A stretch of 64,000 nucleotides of DNA from Candidatus Brocadia sinica JPN1 (lineage in GTDB: Bacteria > Planctomycetota > Brocadiia > Brocadiales > Brocadiaceae). Where the stretch lies: positions 2,779,673-2,843,672 of the forward strand of contig NZ_BAFN01000001.1 of assembly GCF_000949635.1 (NCBI RefSeq), read 5' to 3'. The notes beneath the pieces were generated by a model that was not told where the DNA came from, made no database searches, and saw nothing but the letters and a program-made list of their open reading frames with translations. The translations under genes were made by a program, and so were the position numbers. The number at the start of each line of letters is the position of its first letter. The stretch's first letter is position 1. Of the stretch, positions 27,014 to 35,316 are shown piece by piece.

Positions 27014-28759
27014 ATGCATAAATTATTAAAAGTAACATTAGCGTCAGCATTAATTAGTTGTGGGACGATGGGTGTAGTAGCCAATCTGATGACAAAAGAA
27101 GCAAAGGCCGTAGAAATCATCACCCACTGGGTGCCTCATGAAGTGTATGGTGTGCCCGGTGAGCCTGATAACAACGGTAAGGTGTTCTTTTCTGGTTTAG
27201 GTGCAAAATACATGGGATATCCGAAGCATGAGAATGCTCCGCCTTATCCTGGAAAATACAGCAAGTTCTGGAAGACATTACCTGCATATCGTTATTACAT
27301 TCCTGATTATATGTACAACAGGGATGAGGTAAGGCCTTCAAACCCAATCAAAGGTACGTTTCAGTTAGAGCAGTGTATTGCATGCCACTCGGTTATGACT
27401 CCGGGAATTGTAAGGGATTATAAGAAGAGCGCTCATTCGAGGGCAGAACCGAGCCCAACGGGTTGTGACACCTGTCATGGCAATAACCACCAGAAGCTGA
27501 CCATGCCGTCATCCAAGGCTTGCGGCACCAGTGAATGCCACGAGACGCAGTACAGCGAGTCTGGCCAGGGTGGTATTGGTTCGCATGCTTCCTGTTCGAG
27601 CTTTGCCCAGGTGGAATGCGCATGGTCAATTGAGAGACCGCCAGGGGATACGGCAGGTTGCACATTTTGTCACACCAGCTCAGAAGAAAGGTGCAGCACC
27701 TGCCACCAGAGGCATCAGTTTGATCCGAAGGTTGCAAGGAAGGCAGAGCAATGCAAGACATGCCACTGGGGTAAGGATCACAGGGACTGGGAGGCTTATG
27801 ATATTGGTCTCCATGGTACCGTATATCAGGTGAACAAGTGGGATCCAAAGCAGTTCGACTTCTCAAAGAAGTTGGCTGATGCAGATTATGTTGGTCCAAC
27901 CTGCCAGTATTGCCATATGAGGGGTGGTCACCACAACGTACAGAGATTCAGCACGGTATATACCAGTATGGGTATGTCCATGGCTGACCGTGGCGCTCCG
28001 ATCTGGAAAGAGAAGAGGGATCGTTGGGCATCAGTGTGCGACGATTGTCACTCACCCAGGTTTGCAAAGGAAAACTTACAGGCCTTGGATGAATCCGTTA
28101 AGGATGCAGGTTTAAAGTATCGTGAGACATTCAAGGTAGCTGAAGACCTTGTCAAGGATGGTGTTGCTGATCCAATGCCAAAAGATCTGTGTCCTGACTG
28201 GTCAGGTCAGCATATCTGGAGTTTGAAGATCGGCGCATATCATGATGGTCCTGAATACGGTGGAAAGACTGGTGAGTCAGGTGAGTTCAGGATGTCGAAC
28301 TGCTCAGATATTGAAAGGCTGTGCTTTGAAAGTGTAGGATACTTCCAGACATACATCTACAAGGGTATGGCACACGGTTCATGGAACGATGCTACGTACT
28401 CGGATGGTTCGTTCGGTATGGATCGTTGGTTGGTCAATGTGAAGCAGGATGCTTCTCAGGCAAGGAGACTTGCAGCCATCGAGAAGAAGGTTGGCATTAC
28501 CTGGGTTCCGGAGAGTTTCTGGAAGACGGGCGAATGGCTTGATCAGTTGACAGGTCCTTACATTGTGAAGAATCACCCTGGAAAGACGATCTTCGATCTG
28601 TGTCCGGATCCAGGTTGGTTAGATACGCACCATGCGCCTGCTGAGGAAGTTGAGTACATCAACAGAAAATTGCTGGAGTTAGGCATGAAGGATGGTAAAC
28701 CTCATCATGGTGAAGGAAAAATTGACGAAGGCGCAAGATCAATGGGGAAGACGCATTAA
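27014..28759 (+). CDS. hdh: Hydrazine dehydrogenase (octaheme, HDH-type)
   Basis: 581 residues with an N-terminal signal peptide. Eight heme sites: CIACH (121), CDTCH (151), CGTSECH (170-176, four residues between the cysteines), CTFCH, CSTCH, CKTCH, CQYCH and CDDCH. Tyr462, in DATYSDGS, falls exactly at the number known for the P460-crosslinking Tyr of Kuenenia HDH. The sequence resembles kustc0694/kustd1340 almost throughout from memory. HDH oxidises hydrazine to N2, releasing four low-potential electrons. The C terminus is His-rich. It is a single-gene unit with its own promoter and terminator. Confidence 0.94.
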   Translation: MHKLLKVTLASALISCGTMGVVANLMTKEAKAVEIITHWVPHEVYGVPGEPDNNGKVFFSGLGAKYMGYPKHENAPPYPGKYSKFWKTLPAYRYYIPDYMYNRDEVRPSNPIKGTFQLEQCIACHSVMTPGIVRDYKKSAHSRAEPSPTGCDTCHGNNHQKLTMPSSKACGTSECHETQYSESGQGGIGSHASCSSFAQVECAWSIERPPGDTAGCTFCHTSSEERCSTCHQRHQFDPKVARKAEQCKTCHWGKDHRDWEAYDIGLHGTVYQVNKWDPKQFDFSKKLADADYVGPTCQYCHMRGGHHNVQRFSTVYTSMGMSMADRGAPIWKEKRDRWASVCDDCHSPRFAKENLQALDESVKDAGLKYRETFKVAEDLVKDGVADPMPKDLCPDWSGQHIWSLKIGAYHDGPEYGGKTGESGEFRMSNCSDIERLCFESVGYFQTYIYKGMAHGSWNDATYSDGSFGMDRWLVNVKQDASQARRLAAIEKKVGITWVPESFWKTGEWLDQLTGPYIVKNHPGKTIFDLCPDPGWLDTHHAPAEEVEYINRKLLELGMKDGKPHHGEGKIDEGARSMGKTH

Positions 28760-28802
28760 TTTGTAATATCCGTTTTCCCGTATGTAGTGATGAATGAAAG
28801 GG

Positions 28803-28835
28803 AGCTGTGCAATGTTTGCACAGCTTCTTTTTTTT
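28803..28835 (+). terminator. Intrinsic terminator after hdh
   Basis: AGCTGTGCAA (28803-28812) pairs with TTGCACAGCT (28816-28825) around a 3-base loop, followed by a long T-run. Confidence 0.9.
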
Positions 28836-28930
28836 TATGTAAAAAAGTTGAAATCAGAGAATTTTCAAATATACTTAATACGCTACATTTTCGTGTATGG
28901 TGCATTTATTAATGGTATTACGGAGAGTCT

Positions 28931-30145
28931 ATGAAGATATATAAACCTTTATTGTTTTTACTTGTTGTGGCTCTTCTTTGCCTGCCAATTGCTTGTGAGA
29001 AGGCGAAGAATCATATTGAGATTGCCCATGATTTCGTGGTGGAAGAAAAGCTAGATGAGGCAGTGGCCGAATACACAAAAGCTATTGAGGCAAATACCAA
29101 TCTTGTTGATGCATTTTGTGGAAGAGGCGATGTTTATTTAAAGCAGGGAAAACTGGAAGATGCGGCGATCGATTTCCGGAAAGCGATTGATATTAATCCG
29201 AATCATATCGATGCCCATAAGAAGCTTGCGGAGACTTTTATTCAAATTGGAGCCCCGGATGATGAATTTCAAAAGCGTTTTAAGGCGATTGAAAAGGAAC
29301 CTGATAATCCGCTTTCCTATGTAGATCTGGGTGTATTTTATCATAAGCTGGAACAGGATATAGACGCCATTGATCAATACAAAAAGGCGTTGGAACTTGA
29401 CCCGGAAAATCCTTATATCATGTTTAACCTCGGCGTGGGATATTTAGATATGGGCTTATATGAGGACGCAGAAGGTATATTTCAAAAGGCTATAGAAATT
29501 GATCCGGCATATGATAATGCGCATTATAACCTTGCCGTGTCTATGCACAAGCAGGGAAAGATTGATGAGGCTATAAAAGAACTGAATAAGACACTCGAGG
29601 TTAATCCCAAATATTCTGATGCCTATGTCGTGTTCGGTTTAATTAAACTGAAAGAAAAGAAGTTTGAGGAGGCCATTGCAGAATATAACAAGGCCATGGA
29701 GATAAACCCAGACAACCTTGAGGCCCGCTATCAAAGGGCGATTGTCTTTGCCTTACAGGAAAGATATGAAGATGCATTAGCTGAAAACATGAAAGTGTTG
29801 GAAAAAAACCCAAAGCATGCCAATGCGGCATATAATATTGGTGTGATCTATCACAGGACGGACCGACTCGACAAAGCTATGGAGTGGTATGATAAAATAG
29901 CCAAAAAAATTGATCCACTTTATGAAGATGCCTATTACAACAGGGGTCAAATCTATTCTATGAAAGGGGATCACAGCAAGGCATATAGTGATTTTATCAC
30001 GTATTCGTATATTACAAAGTGGAGAACGGGAAAAGACCCTGCGGTAGTCTATAAGCAGGATGAGATTAAGGAAATGTTCTTGTCTTCAGTGCCAGCCTTA
30101 AAAGGTCAGGTAAAGGATCAGGAATTGGAATTGAAATCAAATTAA
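28931..30145 (+). CDS. TPR-repeat lipoprotein
   Basis: 404 residues. The N terminus ends in LPIAC, a lipobox, so it is probably a lipoprotein. About ten tetratricopeptide repeats follow (for example AVAEYTKAIEANTNLVDAF and AIDQYKKALELDPENPYIM). TPRs serve as protein-binding scaffolds. It forms a pair with the next gene, which starts one base after its stop. It follows the hdh terminator. The binding partner is unknown. Confidence 0.85.
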   Translation: MKIYKPLLFLLVVALLCLPIACEKAKNHIEIAHDFVVEEKLDEAVAEYTKAIEANTNLVDAFCGRGDVYLKQGKLEDAAIDFRKAIDINPNHIDAHKKLAETFIQIGAPDDEFQKRFKAIEKEPDNPLSYVDLGVFYHKLEQDIDAIDQYKKALELDPENPYIMFNLGVGYLDMGLYEDAEGIFQKAIEIDPAYDNAHYNLAVSMHKQGKIDEAIKELNKTLEVNPKYSDAYVVFGLIKLKEKKFEEAIAEYNKAMEINPDNLEARYQRAIVFALQERYEDALAENMKVLEKNPKHANAAYNIGVIYHRTDRLDKAMEWYDKIAKKIDPLYEDAYYNRGQIYSMKGDHSKAYSDFITYSYITKWRTGKDPAVVYKQDEIKEMFLSSVPALKGQVKDQELELKSN

Positions 30146-30146
30146 C

Positions 30147-31292
30147 ATGGTAAAACGATTATTAATTGCTGGAATTATTATGCTGTTGATTTCCCTACCT
30201 TGTGGAATCGCAAAAGAAGTCACATCGTCAGGTGACAGATATTTTGATGATGGACGATTGGACGAGGCCATTCGTGAGTATGAGAAGTTGCTTGGAAAAA
30301 ATAAGAAACAGCCTGAGATTTATTTTAAGCTGGGAAATGCCTATTGCAAAAAAGGGAATCTGGAAAAGGCATTAGAAGCATTTAATCTGGCTACCCAATT
30401 CAAGCCGGATTATGCAGATGCGTATCAAAGGTTGTCTGAAGTAAGTATGCAGATCGGAGTACCCGAGGATGAGCTTAGGGTTTGCTTGAAAAAAGTGCAA
30501 AAAGACCCTAATAATGCAGATTCACATCTTCAGTTGGGTTTGATTTATTATAAGCGCAATCTTTTTGATGAGGCCAGGAGAGAATACGAAACGGCGATAG
30601 GACTCGATCCCAGGAAGGCAGAGGCATATTTTAATCTCGGTGTTTTGTACCAGGATTTTAATACCCACGATAAGGCGGCTGAAATGTATAAAAAAGCGAT
30701 TGAGGTATCTCCGAACTATGATAAGGCGCATTTTAATCTGGGAATTTCTTACTATCAGATGGGGCGTGTGGAGGAGGCTGTTTCTGCTTATAAACGAGTT
30801 ATTGAAATAAATCCGAAATATGCAGAAGCGTATGTGAATTTGGGGATTGCTTGTTTTGTAAAAGGATTGTATAGCGATGCCCTTGAAGCCTTAAAGAAGG
30901 CTTTGTCGCAATGCTCAAACATTGCCAAGATTCACTATTATCTTGGCAATGTTTATCATAAGATGCACAAAACGGACGAGGCAATAGTTGAATACAAAAA
31001 GGCTGTAGAATTCAATCCAAGATTGGTTGCACCACACTTTAATTTAGGTGTTATTTATCTGAAGGAGAAGATGGTGGATCAGGCCATCAAAGAATTTACA
31101 AATGTAATTGTGCTTGATCATGATTATGCCGATGCCTATCAAAAACGCAGCAAAGCCTATGAATTGAAGGGTGACAGGGTAAATGCACAGAGCGATTACA
31201 ATTCCTACCAGCATGCCAAATCGGCCTTTGCAAGGATTTACAAGGAAGAGAACGTATCCTCTTATTATGAAGGTTCAAGTCCTGATAAATAA
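30147..31292 (+). CDS. TPR-repeat exported protein, paralogue of the preceding gene
   Basis: 381 residues with a signal peptide (about 1-22) and about nine TPRs. It resembles its neighbour in sequence around the segment QIGVPEDELRVCLKKVQKDP (versus QIGAPDDEFQKRFKAIEKEP), so the pair arose by tandem duplication. It is translationally coupled to the gene before. It converges with the FGE-like gene. Function unknown. Confidence 0.83.
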   Translation: MVKRLLIAGIIMLLISLPCGIAKEVTSSGDRYFDDGRLDEAIREYEKLLGKNKKQPEIYFKLGNAYCKKGNLEKALEAFNLATQFKPDYADAYQRLSEVSMQIGVPEDELRVCLKKVQKDPNNADSHLQLGLIYYKRNLFDEARREYETAIGLDPRKAEAYFNLGVLYQDFNTHDKAAEMYKKAIEVSPNYDKAHFNLGISYYQMGRVEEAVSAYKRVIEINPKYAEAYVNLGIACFVKGLYSDALEALKKALSQCSNIAKIHYYLGNVYHKMHKTDEAIVEYKKAVEFNPRLVAPHFNLGVIYLKEKMVDQAIKEFTNVIVLDHDYADAYQKRSKAYELKGDRVNAQSDYNSYQHAKSAFARIYKEENVSSYYEGSSPDK

Positions 31293-31320
31293 GTATGGAA
31301 AGCACAAAATAGGGTAACTA

Positions 31321-32913
31321 TTAGTGCACTTCTTTGCCTTTATCTTCCTTTTTACTAGCTTCTTTGACAGTTTTTCCGGTTTCTGGTTCATGATCTTTTA
31401 CACATCGGAAGCCAATGCTCTTGTTTCTGTCCTCTGGTTTTCCAAATATCCTTACGGCACATCGCATTTTATATGCATAGGGGGCAAATAATGATCCCCC
31501 TTTGATTACTCGCATGCCAGTGCTGGTTTCTGGTCCTTTTGGATTTACGCTTGGGCTGGTTTGGTAATAATCCGGGTGATACCAATCGTTGCACCATTCC
31601 GAAACACTGCCGATTAAATCCAGGCATCCATATAGGCTCGCTCCATATTCAAAACTACCTACAGACAACGGCGCATCAGGGCCGACATTGCTTCGTTTGG
31701 CGTCCCACACATTGCCCCAGGGAAATCTGCGCCCGTCAGTTCCCCTGGCGGCCTTCTCCCACTCGGCTTCCGTGGGTAAGCGTTTCCCTGCCCATGCGGC
31801 ATAAGCATATGCATCATACCAGTCGACACGAGTTACAGGATAATCCGGGTAATCATAATAGGGATAATCCCATCCTGTGTGAGGTGTTCCAGGAGTATGG
31901 TCTTTGCCTTTTGGTTCACCCGGGAAACATTTACTGTGGTCGCCGGTGCTTTTTATATATTGCAAAAATTCCCAATATTGGGCATTGGTGACCTCGTATT
32001 TATCAATAGAGTATGTATCTAAATATACTTCATGTTGGGGGGTTTCTTCAGGAATAAATTCGTCTTCCAGTGTACCCATAATAAACTTTCCAGCAGGGAC
32101 TAACGCCATTTCATTCCATTTTTCCCGATTTTCAGCCAAGGCTTTTTTCATCCTTTCATCCCGTTCAGCCAGGGTTAGCTCCTTGCGTTGACCCTTTTCG
32201 GATGGTTTTAGCCCTTTTTCTAATTTATTTATGTAAATTTTAACATCCTGCAATGTCTTTTGGTGATTTTCACTTAACTTTGTTTCAGATGGTTGTGCTT
32301 CCAATAATGCTTTACATTTGTCGAGATGGGCTAAGGCTTCCTTTTGATTTCCAAGCTTCCAATAAACACCTCCCATATGAAAATGGAGAGAAGGAAGTTC
32401 TGGTTTTAATGTTTCAGCCTTTTTGTATTCTTCTAAAGCGCCCTCAAAATCGTTCAGTTCTTCGCGCAGTCGATTCCCTTCCATAATGTGATACATGGCT
32501 GCTTTCATCTTTTCTTCTGGTGTAGCATCTGGAGAAAGGTTAATTTCTATTTTTTTGTCAGGAACAGAAGTCTTTTTCCCGGCTGAAGATTTGGAAAGAA
32601 GTTGCGTCCCGTCTTTTCTGCAAAATTTTTCTCCAGGATTTGCCTTTTCCTTACAGGTTGGACATATGAAATCTTCCTCGGTGAATTCAGCAAGTTCTTT
32701 GCCGTCCACACTGCAGAAATTGACATCTCCCGGGTATATTCTGTTACATTCCGGGCAAAGTTTATTCTTGAGAACATTTTCCTTTGTTTTTAATGAAGAT
32801 TCTCTTTTGGGGAGTGGATTTTGTGCTTCATTATTGACCGTATCGGCCAGAACAATATTGTATTGTGATGCAGTGAACATAACAAACAGAATAAGCAAAT
32901 ATACAAAATTCAC
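31321..32913 (-). CDS. Exported double-zinc-ribbon, TPR and FGE-sulfatase (SUMF1)-like protein
   Basis: 530 residues. The start is GTG at 32913, chosen because AAAGGAGG lies seven bases before it. Signal peptide (1-23), two zinc ribbons ([15 protein letters not shown] at 53-67 and [15 protein letters not shown] at 84-98), a short TPR region (about 130-240), then a formylglycine-generating-enzyme-like domain from about 285 ([15 protein letters not shown] and [14 protein letters not shown]). Most proteins with this domain are not true sulfatase activators, so the role is open. No sulfatase gene is nearby. Confidence 0.85.
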   Translation of the reverse strand: MNFVYLLILFVMFTASQYNIVLADTVNNEAQNPLPKRESSLKTKENVLKNKLCPECNRIYPGDVNFCSVDGKELAEFTEEDFICPTCKEKANPGEKFCRKDGTQLLSKSSAGKKTSVPDKKIEINLSPDATPEEKMKAAMYHIMEGNRLREELNDFEGALEEYKKAETLKPELPSLHFHMGGVYWKLGNQKEALAHLDKCKALLEAQPSETKLSENHQKTLQDVKIYINKLEKGLKPSEKGQRKELTLAERDERMKKALAENREKWNEMALVPAGKFIMGTLEDEFIPEETPQHEVYLDTYSIDKYEVTNAQYWEFLQYIKSTGDHSKCFPGEPKGKDHTPGTPHTGWDYPYYDYPDYPVTRVDWYDAYAYAAWAGKRLPTEAEWEKAARGTDGRRFPWGNVWDAKRSNVGPDAPLSVGSFEYGASLYGCLDLIGSVSEWCNDWYHPDYYQTSPSVNPKGPETSTGMRVIKGGSLFAPYAYKMRCAVRIFGKPEDRNKSIGFRCVKDHEPETGKTVKEASKKEDKGKEVH

Positions 32914-33022
32914 GAAAACGACCTCCTTTAAACCTATAGTATAAACGGACTGGATATATATAAAAAAGAGATACGTTAAAGTACCTCTTTTTGCGTGTTA
33001 GTTATAAACAATTTTGTTGGTC

Positions 33023-33586
33023 CTAAGGTTTCTTTTCTGCCATCTCAATGCCGTGAGCTTCTTTTTCGAGTTTCCAGTTTGACCATTCTCCCCATTCAAC
33101 ATATTTTTTGCCATCGGACAGCCAATATTGCGTTCCTTCTCTTTCCCGCGAACAGGTGAGGTTTTCTACCGCGCGTGCTTGTGTCTGCTTTATAACTTTG
33201 AAGAAAAGGCAATCGACCTGATGGAAGTTAATTTCAGAATTGTTCTTTACTTCCTTCATCTCAAGATCTTCAAATGTCAGTTTTTTCTCATTAAATTTTT
33301 TTTCATCTACGGGAATTTCATAGGTGGTTATTTCGGTTACTTTAATTGAGACAGGGTTAGGTTTTTCATCGATCCAGGGTATTTGTACCGTACCCTCATA
33401 AGGTGCAAACGACTGGTGAAAACTCGGTGACTCCTTACCGGGTTGTTTGGTAGTATCTATAATTCCCCCTCCTGCGTGTTGTGCTTGAACGGTATTTCCC
33501 TTTATAATAAAGGTACTTAATAGTATTGATATACCGAGCGCAAGGGAAAAGACCGAAACAGTACATTTCTTAAAATGGATATTCAT
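33023..33586 (-). CDS. Exported protein of unknown function
   Basis: 187 residues from the ATG at 33586, which follows AGAAGGA and opens a clear signal peptide (about 1-34). The longer frame to 33760 would place 58 residues before the signal and is rejected. The mature part is hydrophilic, has Trp-rich C-terminal text (YWLSDGKKYVEWGEWSNW) and one Cys pair. I do not recognise it. It is divergent from the eleven-heme cytochrome gene. Confidence 0.65.
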   Translation of the reverse strand: MNIHFKKCTVSVFSLALGISILLSTFIIKGNTVQAQHAGGGIIDTTKQPGKESPSFHQSFAPYEGTVQIPWIDEKPNPVSIKVTEITTYEIPVDEKKFNEKKLTFEDLEMKEVKNNSEINFHQVDCLFFKVIKQTQARAVENLTCSREREGTQYWLSDGKKYVEWGEWSNWKLEKEAHGIEMAEKKP

Positions 33587-33746
33587 TTTTTTTCCTTCTG
33601 TAAAAGTTCGTGTGAAAATATTTAAGTAGCGAAATTCTAACATGAAAATAGCTTGTTTGTCAATTGTTATAGAAGCGGCTAATTTTGCGGGAAATTTTAA
33701 AAAAGTGTACCTGAAAGGGCTGATCTCACAGCTTTTAAAAAATGAC

Positions 33747-33775
33747 TTGAACAACGACAAACTTTGTGGTAGAAT
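33747..33775 (+). promoter_or_regulatory. Sigma-70 promoter for the eleven-heme cytochrome
   Basis: TTGAAC (33747-33752), 17-base spacer, TAGAAT (33770-33775), about 150 bases before the start at 33924. Confidence 0.55.
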
Positions 33776-33923
33776 CCCCGAACTTTGGTTTTGTTCAATT
33801 TTCTCCTATATACAAAATAAACTTTGAAGTATTTTATCCCTAAATTACATTTATAAATAACGAAGATTTATAGATATACTAAAAACAAAGGCACTCATTC
33901 AAAAAGATCTTTAGGAGGTATTT

Positions 33924-35150
33924 ATGGAGCGGTTGAAGCAGTTGTTGGGATTTATTCAGAGAAGAAAAAAGCTGGTAGGCTTCTTCACCATAATAGTGTT
34001 GGTTGTCTTTTTTGTTACCATAAGAAAAGTTTACCACTATTCAGAGACGAGCGAGTTTTGCGCTAGTTGTCATGAAATGAAAATTCATTATGATTCATTC
34101 AAGGCATCAAAGCATCATAATGAACATGTTGAGAATTGTCACGCCTGTCATGTTGGCCCAGGACTCAAAGGGTATGCTCATGCAAAACTCAGCGATGGAA
34201 CGCACGATTCTTTAATGCATTCATTTCAGGCCTATACTGATGGCGCATTTATCGAGATTGCTGAAGATAGTCTTGAGATACTGAATGGGAATTGTGTCCG
34301 CTGTCATTCAGAAGGTTTTACAAAAGATAAATCCCATATTGAATTTGTTTTAAAAAGTACCAAGCACCGTACAGAAGGTACCCATGGGATATCACTTAAA
34401 AAGCTGACATGTACAGATTGCCATTTGGGAGTAGTTCATCCGCACATGCCCGGTGATTTGTTCAAGGCTTATGCGGCAAAGAAGATTAAACCATACGGTA
34501 CATACGAAGAAACGGATTGCCTGGCTTGTCATAAAATGGCCACACCGGAGGTTGTGAAAGAATGGACAAAAGGTGCACATGCTGCGAAGGGCGTTACTTG
34601 TATAAATTGTCATGGAAACGATCATCGCAATATCGCAAAGAAACGAGGTCATGTTTCTGCAACTACCTGCGGCGAATGCCATCAGAACCAATATGTTGAC
34701 TTCCGCGAAAGTAAACACCTTCAGGGTCATCCTGTAGCAGTTCCAAGTAAATTTGATGTGATTAGTACAAGATTGTTGAATATTGAAGGTTGCAAAGATT
34801 GTCATAAGTTAAGTTTGACTTATGAGTTCGATAGGATTGGCGGAAGTTGCGATGCCTGTCATCCAAGTCACAAATTCTCGTTGGAAGAAGCGAAGGCATA
34901 TGATGCCTGTGAAAAGTGCCATATCGGTGGACCTGAACATTCACAGTTAAATACTGGCAAAGGATCTATCTTTGGTAAGGTCTTGGAGTTACGTCACCAA
35001 GGTTTGATTACGAAGGATTTGGTCAAATGTCAATCTTGCCATGGTCCAAACAAATCGCATAATTTTAGTAAATCTTTTATACCAAAAGAAATTGATGTGT
35101 TGCTTTTTGGAGGCTATGGATATTTGAAGCCACGTACAACACATCAGTAG
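33924..35150 (+). CDS. Eleven-heme membrane cytochrome: NapC/NrfH-like domain fused to HAO-like heptaheme domain
   Basis: 408 residues. A basic N terminus and one membrane helix (about 18-35) precede four hemes in NapC/NrfH style (46-50, 72-76, 124-128, 163-167). Seven more CXXCH follow: 199, 226, 249, 290, 309, 329 and 369. Their spacing copies hemes 1-7 of the HAO family (CLACHKMATPEVVKEWTKGAH, CINCHGNDH, and a close pair at 290/309). Heme 8 and the C-terminal Tyr region are missing, so P460 chemistry is not expected. It probably moves electrons between quinol and periplasmic or anammoxosomal partners. Own promoter and terminator; AGGAGG precedes the start. Confidence 0.88.
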   Translation: MERLKQLLGFIQRRKKLVGFFTIIVLVVFFVTIRKVYHYSETSEFCASCHEMKIHYDSFKASKHHNEHVENCHACHVGPGLKGYAHAKLSDGTHDSLMHSFQAYTDGAFIEIAEDSLEILNGNCVRCHSEGFTKDKSHIEFVLKSTKHRTEGTHGISLKKLTCTDCHLGVVHPHMPGDLFKAYAAKKIKPYGTYEETDCLACHKMATPEVVKEWTKGAHAAKGVTCINCHGNDHRNIAKKRGHVSATTCGECHQNQYVDFRESKHLQGHPVAVPSKFDVISTRLLNIEGCKDCHKLSLTYEFDRIGGSCDACHPSHKFSLEEAKAYDACEKCHIGGPEHSQLNTGKGSIFGKVLELRHQGLITKDLVKCQSCHGPNKSHNFSKSFIPKEIDVLLFGGYGYLKPRTTHQ

Positions 35151-35192
35151 TGCCAAATTAACTTGAAATAATCCTGTGATTGACTTAACATT

Positions 35193-35226
35193 AATCCCAC
35201 CGTCGAAAAACGGTGGGATTTTTTTT
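35193..35226 (+). terminator. Intrinsic terminator after the eleven-heme cytochrome
   Basis: AATCCCACCG (35193-35202) pairs with CGGTGGGATT (35211-35220) and runs into eight T. Confidence 0.9.
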
Positions 35227-35316
35227 ATCAGCACAGAATATTTGTTTTTCATAAGCTGTATCGCATGTGTCTATTTCTTGCACATGGGTACTTAATTTAC
35301 GAATGAAAGGGCAAAG

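Noticed and set aside
27014-28759. Classical hydroxylamine oxidoreductase instead of HDH
   Set aside because: Tyr462 and the heme 3 CX4CH motif match hydrazine dehydrogenase, and the sequence recalled for kustc0694 agrees along its length.
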